64,000 bases of DNA from Caballeronia temeraria (lineage in GTDB: Bacteria > Pseudomonadota > Gammaproteobacteria > Burkholderiales > Burkholderiaceae), in NCBI RefSeq assembly GCF_001544795.2, contig NZ_FCOI02000003.1:124001-188000 (forward strand), read 5' to 3'. The position numbers and the translations under genes were made by a program. Below are positions 44,341-53,544 of this stretch, piece by piece. Below the pieces are notes generated by a model. That model made no database searches, was not told the origin of the DNA, and was given only the letters and a program-made list of their open reading frames with translations. Within the stretch, counting starts at the first letter, position 1. The number at the start of each line of letters is the position of its first letter.

Positions 44341-45057
44341 CTAATACAACCCAATCCATCGCCAGACATAAAACCGGACAACGCCAACCAGTTCATGCAA
44401 CGCGCTGTTCGAATCGAACCATCCTTTCGGGTGCGGGCGCCACCATGTGAATTGCGGACGGATATAAGCAACCGTGGGCTGCGGATGCAGACCGAAGGCC
44501 TCGAACGCGAGCATCGCCCGATGCATATGCAGCGACGACGTAATCAGCACCGACGTGTCGTATTGCCGCGACCTGAGTATCCTCTCCGTATTTCGCGCAT
44601 TCTCATAAGTGTCGAGACTCGTGTTCTCGAGAATGAGGTCCGCGCGCTTCACGCCCGCATCGAGAAGCAGAGCGCCATAGACATCCGCTTCGCTTTGCTC
44701 GTGATGTTGGGGATTGCCGCCGCTCACTATGACGAAGCACGCCTTCTCCATTTCGACGCAGCGCTTATAAAGCGACGCCGCGAGATCGATCCGCGTCATC
44801 GAGTCGCCCTTTGGCACCAGACGCCGTTCCCGATCGTATTTGGTCCCGCCGCCAAGCACGATGAGCGCCGTGCGCGATCCGAGCTTAGGATGGTTCATCG
44901 ACGTGTAATGATCGTTTGCGAGCCGCACGAGCGGCCCTGGAAGCCAGCTTCCGAGCACCCAGAAGACCGCAGCAGTGACGAGCAGGACCATCCCGCGTCG
45001 CTTCTTCCAGAACAAAAACAGCGCAACACAAAAAAGCAACAGCGATATCAGTACCAA
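44341..45057 (-). CDS. YdcF/ElyC-like DUF218 membrane protein
   Basis: 238 residues started by TTG with GAGG just upstream. Two N-terminal membrane helices precede the DUF218 domain: ALIVLGGGTKYDRERR, VIVSGGNPQHHEQSEADVY, DTYENARNT, and VLITSSLHMHRAMLAF. These are the usual YdcF/SanA/ElyC motifs. Family members affect cell-envelope integrity and peptidoglycan precursors. Neighbours give no further hint. Confidence 0.85.
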   Translation of the reverse strand: MVLISLLLFCVALFLFWKKRRGMVLLVTAAVFWVLGSWLPGPLVRLANDHYTSMNHPKLGSRTALIVLGGGTKYDRERRLVPKGDSMTRIDLAASLYKRCVEMEKACFVIVSGGNPQHHEQSEADVYGALLLDAGVKRADLILENTSLDTYENARNTERILRSRQYDTSVLITSSLHMHRAMLAFEAFGLHPQPTVAYIRPQFTWWRPHPKGWFDSNSALHELVGVVRFYVWRWIGLY

Positions 45058-45184
45058 TTACCTCACCTCAAAATGATTGTTTCAGGTTGCTTTCATTGCC
45101 GATTCGTTTTTACGAGGCGTGCATTAAGCAACACGCAGGAGTTACCTCTTTAAGGCTCGCGCCTTGCTTATAAGAGTGTGAATC

Positions 45185-45391
45185 ATGGCATCGAAAAGCG
45201 ACGTGCTGGATATCGCACAAAACGCAGGTTCATCATCGAAGCTCTCCGTGCGCCATCGCACGGACGCACAGGGCCGCAAATTCGTTAAATACGATCAAAC
45301 AAAAGCTATAAGAAACAGTGCGTGCGAGGGCTCTCGTGGAACGTCTTCACGGGACAACAACAACACCACTGCCGATTCGCACCGGGGTTAG
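45185..45391 (+). CDS. Doubtful small open reading frame
   Basis: 68 codons. The first half (VRHRTDAQGRKFVKYDQTKA) looks protein-like, the second half (Ser/Asn/Thr run) does not, and there is no ribosome site. It lies in the 410-base gap between the ydcF-like gene and the carrier-protein operon, which otherwise holds only the promoters of both, including a short AAGGC/GCCTT hairpin near 45150. Confidence 0.25.
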   Translation: MASKSDVLDIAQNAGSSSKLSVRHRTDAQGRKFVKYDQTKAIRNSACEGSRGTSSRDNNNTTADSHRG

Positions 45392-45467
45392 CGACATTCG
45401 ATAAGAACTCATCGTCGCAATCCGGATTAGTTGCACCAATGGCCGGGTACAAGGGAAAACACAGACA

Positions 45468-45719
45468 ATGAAAACTGAATTGCGCCGCATCCTCGCCGAG
45501 TCCGCTCGTCTCGACGTGCCCATCGACACGCTCGCCGACGGCGACGATCTCTACGCCGCCGGTCTTTCCTCGCTTGCCACGGTTCACGTGATGCTGGCGA
45601 TCGAAGACGAATTCGGCATCGAGATTCCCGATCACATGCTCACGCGCCGGCTCTTTTCGAGCGTCGATTCGCTCGCCTCGGCCGTCGACGAACTGCGTCG
45701 CACGCAGGCGGCAGCATGA
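45468..45719 (+). CDS. Acyl/aminoacyl carrier protein
   Basis: 83-residue carrier protein. Ser35 in GLSSLATV is the phosphopantetheine site, with the usual acidic recognition helix (VMLAIEDEFGIEIPDHML). First gene of a tight operon; its stop overlaps the next start as ATGA. It is the natural partner of the amino acid:carrier-protein ligase two genes on, rather than of fatty-acid synthesis. No phosphopantetheinyl transferase is in the window. Confidence 0.9.
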   Translation: MKTELRRILAESARLDVPIDTLADGDDLYAAGLSSLATVHVMLAIEDEFGIEIPDHMLTRRLFSSVDSLASAVDELRRTQAAA

Positions 45720-46969
45720 ACGCGCCCGCTCAAGAGCTCGAGATGGCCGAGCTCGCGCAGAGCGCGAGCCCGCGCAGCGAAAGCGAGCTGATCGAAGCCG
45801 CCAGACGCGTGGCCGCGGTCGCAGCAAAGCACGCCGATGCGGTTGACCGCGAAGCGCGCTTTCCGGCCGAAGCCATCGCCGCGATGCGCGAAGAGCGTCT
45901 TTTCTCCGCGATGATCCCGACGATCTACGGCGGCGACGGCCTGACGCTCACCGGCGTCGCGCGCTTGTGCGAAGCAATGGCGCAAGGCTGTGCGTCCTCC
46001 GCGATGATCTATGCGATGCACCAGAGCCAGGTCGTGTGCATCGTCGATCATGGCGTCAATGTGCCTTGGCAGCGCGACTTTCTCGCGCGCATGGTCAACG
46101 AACAGTTGCTGCTCGCATCGGCGACGTCGGAAGAGAACATCGGCGGCAACATGCGCACGAGCGCATGCGCGGTCGATCTTGTCGACAACGCGTTTCGCAT
46201 CGAGAAGCTCGCGCCGACCATTTCGTACGGCAAGTATTCCGACTGCATTCTCGTGACCGCACGCCGTCATCCGGATGCGCCGCCCTCGGATCAGGTGCTG
46301 ATCGTCGCGCCGCGCGACACGTTCACGCTCGAGCAGCGCGGCACGTGGGACACGCTCGGCATGCGCGGCACGTGCAGCGAAGGACATCGCCTGGTTGCAA
46401 GCGGCACCGCCGAGCAGATTCTGCCGACGCCCTTCTCGAAGATCGCCGACGAAAGCATGCTGCCCGTATCGCATACCTTGTGGTCGTCGGTATGGTGCGG
46501 CATCGCGAGCGACGCCGCGAACCGCGCGCATCAGTTCTTCCGCAATCAGGCGCGCGGCAAGCCTGCGTTGCCGCCTTCGGCTGCGCGTCTTTCGCAAGTG
46601 CTGACGCTCATCAAAATGATGCAGGCACGTCTGCGCGAATCGCTCGCGAATGTCGAAGCGGCGCAAGCCGAACGCGCGGTGCGCAAAGCGAGCCAGAGCA
46701 ACGACGACGACGCTCCGCTCGCAGCTTCGATCGGCATCAACGCCGATCTGAACATGCTCAAGCTGGCGGTTTCGCAGTCGGCCGTGCATGTCGTGCAGGA
46801 AACGCTGATGATCTGCGGCATGGCGGGCTACAAGAACGACACGCCGTTCAGCGTGGGGCGCCATCTGCGTGATCTGCATTCGGCGCCGCTCATGATCAGC
46901 AACGATCGCATCGAATTGAACACGGCGAATCTGCTGCTTGCGCAGCGCGCCGCAACGGGGACTCTTTGA
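45716..46969 (+). CDS. Acyl-CoA dehydrogenase-like flavoprotein
   Basis: 417-residue protein with the acyl-CoA dehydrogenase fold: helical N-domain (RFPAEAIAAMREERLFSAMIPTIYGGDGL), the beta-domain FAD stretch (ENIGGNMRTSACAVDL) and a C-terminal helical bundle (GMAGYKNDTPFSVGRHLRDLHSAPLMI). In this setting it probably oxidises an aminoacyl group while it is attached to the carrier protein, as known for prolyl-carrier-protein dehydrogenases, but that is inference. Translationally coupled to the carrier-protein gene, and followed after three bases by the ligase. Confidence 0.85.
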   Translation: MNAPAQELEMAELAQSASPRSESELIEAARRVAAVAAKHADAVDREARFPAEAIAAMREERLFSAMIPTIYGGDGLTLTGVARLCEAMAQGCASSAMIYAMHQSQVVCIVDHGVNVPWQRDFLARMVNEQLLLASATSEENIGGNMRTSACAVDLVDNAFRIEKLAPTISYGKYSDCILVTARRHPDAPPSDQVLIVAPRDTFTLEQRGTWDTLGMRGTCSEGHRLVASGTAEQILPTPFSKIADESMLPVSHTLWSSVWCGIASDAANRAHQFFRNQARGKPALPPSAARLSQVLTLIKMMQARLRESLANVEAAQAERAVRKASQSNDDDAPLAASIGINADLNMLKLAVSQSAVHVVQETLMICGMAGYKNDTPFSVGRHLRDLHSAPLMISNDRIELNTANLLLAQRAATGTL

Positions 46970-46972
46970 AAC

Positions 46973-48040
46973 ATGAACATGCCGACGGAACAGGCCGCCA
47001 TGATGCAGGCCGAAGCACAAGCACAATCACAAGAGACTAAGGCACCGTACGACAAATCGGACCTGACCTTGCGCGATCGCCTGATCGAAGCCGGGATTCT
47101 GCTCGATACGGGTGAAGACGGTCTCTATGGCCGCAGCGAAGTTTTCGAAGATGTCGTCGAGCGGCTCAATCAGGCCATCACGATGCTCGGCGCGGATCAG
47201 AACGCGGAAGTGCTGCGCTTTCCGCCCGCGATGCGCCGCCGCGATTTCGAGGACAGCGAGTATCTGAAGAGCTTCCCGAATCTCGCCGGCACGATCCATT
47301 CGTTCCAGGGGAACGACCGCGGGCATCATCGCCTGCTCGAAGCGCTCGACAAGATCGTGCATATCGGCGAAGAGGAAGAGCGCTCCGATGAATGGATGGA
47401 TCAGCAAAAGCCGACGCGCCTCGTGCTCACGCCGGCTGCCTGCTATCCGATCTATCCGCTCGTCGCGAAGCGCGGCAATCTCGCTGAAGACGGCGCGACC
47501 TTCGATGCCTTCTCGTATTGCTTCCGCCACGAGCCGTCCATCGATCCGGGCCGCATGCAGATGTTCCGGATGCGCGAATACATTCGCGTCGGCAGCCCCG
47601 AGCAAGTCATGGCGTTCCGTCAGAAGTGGATCGAGCGCGGCTCGCTGCTCGTGAATCTGCTCGAACTGCCCTTCGAGATCGATCTCGCCAACGATCCGTT
47701 CTTCGGTCGCGGCGGCATGATCGTCGCGGACAGCCAGCGCGCGCAGCAACTGAAGTTCGAACTGCTCGTGCCGGTCGCAACGCCGGATCGTCCGACCGCT
47801 TGCCTGTCGTTCAACTATCACCAGGATCACTTCGGTGAGCTGTGGCATATCCGTCAGGCCGACGATCAGGTCGCGCATACCGCATGTGTGGGTTTCGGCA
47901 TGGAGCGCACGACGCTCGCGCTCTTCCGTCATCACGGTCTCGATGTCAACGCGTGGCCCGCGAAAGTGCGTCAGTTGCTGTGGGGCGACAAGGCGCCGCT
48001 CATCGAAGAAGGCCTCGCGAACATGGGAAGCCAGGCATGA
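46973..48040 (+). CDS. Amino acid:[carrier protein] ligase (class II aminoacyl-tRNA synthetase homologue)
   Basis: 355 residues. It has class II synthetase motif 2 at Arg185-His186-Glu187 (CFRHEPSIDPGRMQMFRMREY) and motif 3 GFGMERTTLALF at 307-318, but no tRNA-binding domain. This is the layout of the atypical seryl-tRNA-synthetase-like enzymes described from Bradyrhizobium and Agrobacterium, which adenylate a small amino acid and load it on a carrier protein. Cys in PAACYPIYP, Glu187 and a Cys before motif 3 are likely zinc ligands. Its stop overlaps the next start as ATGA. Confidence 0.88.
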   Translation: MNMPTEQAAMMQAEAQAQSQETKAPYDKSDLTLRDRLIEAGILLDTGEDGLYGRSEVFEDVVERLNQAITMLGADQNAEVLRFPPAMRRRDFEDSEYLKSFPNLAGTIHSFQGNDRGHHRLLEALDKIVHIGEEEERSDEWMDQQKPTRLVLTPAACYPIYPLVAKRGNLAEDGATFDAFSYCFRHEPSIDPGRMQMFRMREYIRVGSPEQVMAFRQKWIERGSLLVNLLELPFEIDLANDPFFGRGGMIVADSQRAQQLKFELLVPVATPDRPTACLSFNYHQDHFGELWHIRQADDQVAHTACVGFGMERTTLALFRHHGLDVNAWPAKVRQLLWGDKAPLIEEGLANMGSQA

Positions 48041-49041
48041 ACGCACGCTCGCCGGCAGACGTCGTGACCGACACGCCCTTGCCCGCGGACACCGCTCACA
48101 GCCAGCACGCGCTGCATCGTGAAGAGCGCGTCTGGCTGGAGACGAACTGCTACGTCGATTTGTGGATCGAGCTGCTGCATCACTATGGCTGCGATCCGCA
48201 TGCGGCGCTCGGTTTCACGGTGACGCAGGCATTCGAGGGCGATCAGTTCACGTTCCCGAAGTTCTCGCTCGACGACATCGCGCGGCTCTACGGCCTGCAG
48301 GCACAAGAGCTCGCGATCTACGACACGCTGGAGGCGCACGTGCGCGAGCAGACGCGTCGCGGGCAGATGGTGGTGGTCGAGATGGACTCGTACTATCTGC
48401 CCGATACGCGTGCAACCGCGTACCGGCAGACGCATACGAAGACGACCATCGCGATCGATGCCATCGACACGGACGCGAAGCGCATCACGTACTTCCATAA
48501 CGCGGGCTATTTCGCGTTGTCGGGCGAGGACTACGATGGCGTATTCCGTCTGATGCCCGGTCTCGCAAGCGACGTGCACGCGCTCTTTCCGTACGTCGAA
48601 TTCGTGAAGCGTGCGCGCGCGCCGCTCGCAGGCGAAGCGATGGTGCAACGCTCGGTCGAGTTGCTCAAGTTGCGCCTCGAAGATCGTCCAGCGGCGAACC
48701 CGGTCGCGCAATGGCGTGCGGCGTTTCCCGAGCATTTGCGCGCGATGCTCGAACGCGATCCCGCGTACTATCACCTCTACACGTTCAACGTGATGCGTCA
48801 GCTCGGCTCGAACTTCGAGTTGTTGTCGAAGTATCTCGGCTGGCTGAACCGGCATGGCGTGGACGTGTCGAGCGAGATCCAGACGAGCGCGCAGGCGATC
48901 GCAAGCGAAGCGATGGTCATGCAGTTCCGTCTCGCGCGTGCCCGCATGCGCTCACGCACGGACTTGTGCGAAGACTGCCTCGATTCGATGCAGGCATCGT
49001 ATGACAAGGTCATCGAGCCGCTTGCCGCGCGCTTTCTCTGA
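48037..49041 (+). CDS. DUF1839-type protein, putative aminoacyl transferase
   Basis: 334-residue soluble protein. I associate it with DUF1839 from NCYVDLWIELLHHYGCDPHAALGFTVTQAFEGDQFTF near residue 30 and MVVVEMDSYYLPDTRATAYR near 125. The Cys, His and Asp in these stretches could form a catalytic triad like that of BtrH-type acyl transferases, which move a group from a carrier protein to an acceptor. This role is inferred from the operon; the family is not characterised as far as I know. Coupled to the ligase by ATGA overlap. Confidence 0.7.
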   Translation: MNARSPADVVTDTPLPADTAHSQHALHREERVWLETNCYVDLWIELLHHYGCDPHAALGFTVTQAFEGDQFTFPKFSLDDIARLYGLQAQELAIYDTLEAHVREQTRRGQMVVVEMDSYYLPDTRATAYRQTHTKTTIAIDAIDTDAKRITYFHNAGYFALSGEDYDGVFRLMPGLASDVHALFPYVEFVKRARAPLAGEAMVQRSVELLKLRLEDRPAANPVAQWRAAFPEHLRAMLERDPAYYHLYTFNVMRQLGSNFELLSKYLGWLNRHGVDVSSEIQTSAQAIASEAMVMQFRLARARMRSRTDLCEDCLDSMQASYDKVIEPLAARFL

Positions 49042-49110
49042 ACGCCAAAGCCGTGCGTCACGCGCGCGGCTTTGGCGTCGTTCTTCGAATCCCATCGATG
49101 AGGTCGGTTC

Positions 49111-51576
49111 ATGCACGTCTTGTCCGCGCAGGCGGCGCGGCTTCTATCCGAAGGCTGGCAGTGCGTGAGCACGCCGGCGGGTGCGTGCGCGACGCCCGCA
49201 TCGCTCGATACCTTCACGCAGTGGATCGACGCGCCCGTGCCCGGCACGATCGCTTCCGCCTTGCGTGCACAAGGCGTGAGTGATGAAGCGCTCGCGCAGC
49301 CGTTCGCGCATTCGGATCACTGGTATCGCGTGACGCTCGCGGGCGATGGCAAGCGGCGCTTGCGGTTCAATGGCCTCGCGACTATCGCCGAAGTATGGCT
49401 CGACGATCGCAAGCTGCTCGAAACGGATTCGATGTTCGTCGCACATGATCTCGATGTCGATCTGAACGGCGAGCACACGCTTCATCTGTGCTTTCGTTCG
49501 ATCGCGCCCGCGCTCGCCGCAAAACGCGGACGCGCGCGCTGGCGTCCCAAGCTCGCGCAGCCGGCCACGTTGCGCAACGTGCGCACGACGCTGCTCGGCC
49601 ATATGTCCGGATGGTGTCCGGCGATTCAACCGGCAGGCCCCTGGCGCGCGATCGAATTGATCGGCGAAACGCGTGCGTGCATCGACGACATCGATTTGCG
49701 CACGAGCGTCGATGGCAGCGATGGCGTTATCGATGTCACGGTGCGCTACTTTCATGCACAGGAGCAGATGCCGATCCGCATCGCGTGCGGCGATACGCAC
49801 GCCACGATGCAATGGCAGGACGCACGCACGCTCACAGGCCGCGTCCGTGTGCCCAAGGTACGTCTGTGGTATCCGCATACGCACGGCGAGCCGTCGCGTT
49901 ATGCCGTGAAGCTCGGCGATATCGAACTTGGCGAAGTCGGCTTCCGCACGATCGAGGTCGATCGCGGCGCGGACCACAAGGGCTTTCGGCTCGTCGTCAA
50001 TGGCGTGCCCGTGTTCGCGCGCGGCGCGTGCTGGACATCGGCGGATATCGTCGCGCTCGATGCGCCGCGCGACAAGCTCGACAACATCTTCAAGTTGATC
50101 CGCGACGCCGGCCTGAACATCATTCGCGTGAGCGGCATCACGCTCTACGAATCCGACACGTTCTACGAACTCGCCGACAAACACGGCGTGCTCGTGTGGC
50201 AGGACTTCGCGTTCGCCAACTTCGATTATCCCGACGACGAAGCCTTTCGCGCGAGCGTGCAACGCGAAGCCGATCAGTTCCTCGCACGCACGCGCCGATT
50301 CGCATCGCTTGCCGTGCTGTGTGGCGGAAGCGAAGTGCATCAGCAAGCGGCGATGCTCGGCCTGTCCTTCGATGCGTATCAGCAACGCCTCTTCACCGAA
50401 CTCTTGCCGAATGCGATCGCAGCGCAACGGCCCGATGTCGCGTATGTCGTGAATTCGCCGAGCGCCGCGCCCGGCGACACGGAATCGATGCCCTTCGGCA
50501 CGCGCGGCGGCATCACGCATTACTACGGCGTGCCTGCGTATCAACGTTCGTTCGATGATGTGCGTCGCGCGCAAGTGCGTTTCGCTTCCGAGTGCCTCGC
50601 GTTCGCCAATGTCCCTGATGATGTGGCGTTACGGTCCATACCGAATCCGCGCGCGCACGAACCGCGCTGGAAAACAGGCGTGCCGCGCGATCCCGGCTCC
50701 GCATGGGACTTCGACGATGTGCGCGAGCACTACATGCAATCGCTTTATCGCCTGGACGTGCCGCGTTTGCGTTATGAAAATCCCGAGCGTTATCTGGAAC
50801 TCTCACGCGCGGTTGTCGCGGACGTGATCGGCGCGGTGTTCTCCGAATGGCGTCGCGAAGGATCGACTTGCGCGGGCGGCATCGTGTGGAATCTGCTCGA
50901 TGTGCGTCCGGGCGCGGGCTGGGGCGTCATCGACGTGCTCGGTGCGCCGAAGAGCGCGCTGCATGGACTCGCGCGCGTGTCGCAGCCGGTGCAGGCACTG
51001 ATCCTCGACGAAGGTCTCGACGGTCTCGACGTGCATCTCGTCAACGATACTGCGCGCGTGATTCAAGCGCGCGTCGAACTGACGTGTCTGCGCGAAGGCT
51101 CGGTGAAGGTCGCAGGCGGCTCACGCAATGTCATATTGCAGCCGCGCAGCGTGCAGCGTGTGTCGTCGAATGCGTTGATCGGCGCGTTCTTCGATATCGC
51201 TTATGCATACCGCTTCGGCCCGCGCGCGCATGATGCGACGCATGTCGTGTTGCGCGATGCGGACTCGGGCGAAGTGTTGTCGGAAGCGTTCCACTTCCCC
51301 GATCCGTCGATCGGCGAGCGTCGCGATATCGGCTTGAATGTCAGCGTCGAGAAAGACGATGAAGGCTGGAGTCTCGTCATCGAAACGGCGCAGCTTGCGC
51401 GCTGGGTGCATATCGTCGATCCGAACTACTTCGCGCGCATCGACTGGTTTCATCTCGCGCCGGGAAGCGCGCGTCGTATTCCGCTCGTCGCGCGGCACGC
51501 GAAGGTAAGCGCCGCGCCCGAGGGCGATGTGTCCGCGATCAATGCGATTCGAAGCGCGACGTATCGCGCTTCGTGA
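49111..51576 (+). CDS. Glycoside hydrolase family 2, beta-mannosidase-like
   Basis: 821 residues with no signal peptide, so cytoplasmic. The N-terminal jelly-roll has APVPGTIASALRAQG and DHWYRVTLAGDGKRRLRFNGLATIAEVWLDD. The TIM barrel has the acid/base Glu408 in CGGSEVHQQ (GNNE in most beta-mannosidases) and the nucleophile Glu494 in RFASECLAF. Both catalytic acids are kept, though the GNNE motif is altered. It follows the DUF1839 gene by 69 bases on the same strand, suggesting a glycoconjugate step: hydrolysis or transglycosylation of the operon product. Confidence 0.8.
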   Translation: MHVLSAQAARLLSEGWQCVSTPAGACATPASLDTFTQWIDAPVPGTIASALRAQGVSDEALAQPFAHSDHWYRVTLAGDGKRRLRFNGLATIAEVWLDDRKLLETDSMFVAHDLDVDLNGEHTLHLCFRSIAPALAAKRGRARWRPKLAQPATLRNVRTTLLGHMSGWCPAIQPAGPWRAIELIGETRACIDDIDLRTSVDGSDGVIDVTVRYFHAQEQMPIRIACGDTHATMQWQDARTLTGRVRVPKVRLWYPHTHGEPSRYAVKLGDIELGEVGFRTIEVDRGADHKGFRLVVNGVPVFARGACWTSADIVALDAPRDKLDNIFKLIRDAGLNIIRVSGITLYESDTFYELADKHGVLVWQDFAFANFDYPDDEAFRASVQREADQFLARTRRFASLAVLCGGSEVHQQAAMLGLSFDAYQQRLFTELLPNAIAAQRPDVAYVVNSPSAAPGDTESMPFGTRGGITHYYGVPAYQRSFDDVRRAQVRFASECLAFANVPDDVALRSIPNPRAHEPRWKTGVPRDPGSAWDFDDVREHYMQSLYRLDVPRLRYENPERYLELSRAVVADVIGAVFSEWRREGSTCAGGIVWNLLDVRPGAGWGVIDVLGAPKSALHGLARVSQPVQALILDEGLDGLDVHLVNDTARVIQARVELTCLREGSVKVAGGSRNVILQPRSVQRVSSNALIGAFFDIAYAYRFGPRAHDATHVVLRDADSGEVLSEAFHFPDPSIGERRDIGLNVSVEKDDEGWSLVIETAQLARWVHIVDPNYFARIDWFHLAPGSARRIPLVARHAKVSAAPEGDVSAINAIRSATYRAS

Positions 51577-51588
51577 CACGATCGAAGA

Positions 51589-52557
<969 letters not shown>

Positions 52558-52575
52558 TCAGTGCGTAACGATACC

Positions 52576-53505
52576 CTATCGCCCCCAGCGCAACACCGTC
52601 GCATCCAGTCGCCGCGCAATCGCGATCAACTCATCGCGCGTTTCCTGCCCCATCGCCGGCAACGGATGGCGCGGCGCCTCGCACGCGATCACACCGCCCT
52701 CCTTCATCAACGCCTTCGCCGCGAGCAAGCCCGCCTGCCGGTTCTCGTGATTGATGAGCGGCAGCCAGCGCTGATACAGCTCGAATGCTTCGTCCACGCG
52801 TCCATTGCGATGCGCCTCGATGATCGGACGGATGCCATCGGGGAAGCCGCCGCCCGTCATCGAGCCGGTCGCGCCCGCGTTCAGATCGGCGAGCAGCGTG
52901 ATCGCTTCTTCGCCGTCCCACGGACCTTCGATCGCCTCGCCGCCGAGCCTGATCAGCTCGCGCAGCTTGTTCGCCGCGCCCGGCGTTTCGATCTTGAAGT
53001 ACGACACCTGCTCGATCTCGCGAGCCATGCGCGCGAGGAAAGCCGCCGACAAAGGCGTGCCCGCGGCGGGCGCGTCCTGAATCATGATGGGGATCGTCAA
53101 CGCATCGGAAAGGCGCGCGTAGAACTCATAGATCGATCCCTCGGGCACGCGAAACGTCGCGCCGTGATACGGCGGCATCGCCATGATCATCGCGGCACCG
53201 AGGTCCTGCGCGCGGCGGCTGCGTTCGATGCATACGCGCGTGCCGTAATGCGATGTCGTCACGATCACCGGCACGCGGCCCGCGACGTGTTCGAGGATCG
53301 TGCGCGTGAGCGTGTCGCGTTCATCGTCGGCGAGCGAGAACTGCTCGGAGAAATTCGCGAGAATCGCGAGGCCGTCGGAGCCCGCGTCGATCATGAAATC
53401 GACCGCGCGTTTCTGACTGTCGAGATCGAGTTCGCCCGATTCGGTGAAGGTCGTCGGCACAACCGGGAAGATGCCGCGATAACGTGGATTGGCGAGACTG
53501 GTCAT
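52576..53505 (-). CDS. DHDPS-family 2-keto-3-deoxy-sugar-acid dehydratase (L-KDA type)
   Basis: 309-residue dihydrodipicolinate-synthase-superfamily enzyme. Schiff-base Lys171 is in SYFKIETPG; the PYHGATF segment and GGFPDGIRP are typical of L-2-keto-3-deoxyarabonate dehydratase, which gives 2-oxoglutarate semialdehyde. Its length equals that of the Azospirillum enzyme as I recall it. Placed between a sugar dehydrogenase and an IlvD/Edd dehydratase gene, which strongly supports this role over lysine synthesis. Confidence 0.83.
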   Translation of the reverse strand: MTSLANPRYRGIFPVVPTTFTESGELDLDSQKRAVDFMIDAGSDGLAILANFSEQFSLADDERDTLTRTILEHVAGRVPVIVTTSHYGTRVCIERSRRAQDLGAAMIMAMPPYHGATFRVPEGSIYEFYARLSDALTIPIMIQDAPAAGTPLSAAFLARMAREIEQVSYFKIETPGAANKLRELIRLGGEAIEGPWDGEEAITLLADLNAGATGSMTGGGFPDGIRPIIEAHRNGRVDEAFELYQRWLPLINHENRQAGLLAAKALMKEGGVIACEAPRHPLPAMGQETRDELIAIARRLDATVLRWGR

Positions 53506-53544
53506 GCTGTCGTCCGATATGAAATGAAATGAGAGCGCATGCGT

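Noticed and set aside
49144-50574. 476-codon minus-strand open frame opposite the GH2 gene
   Set aside because: Arg/Ala/His-rich antisense shadow; the GH2 frame has both catalytic acids.
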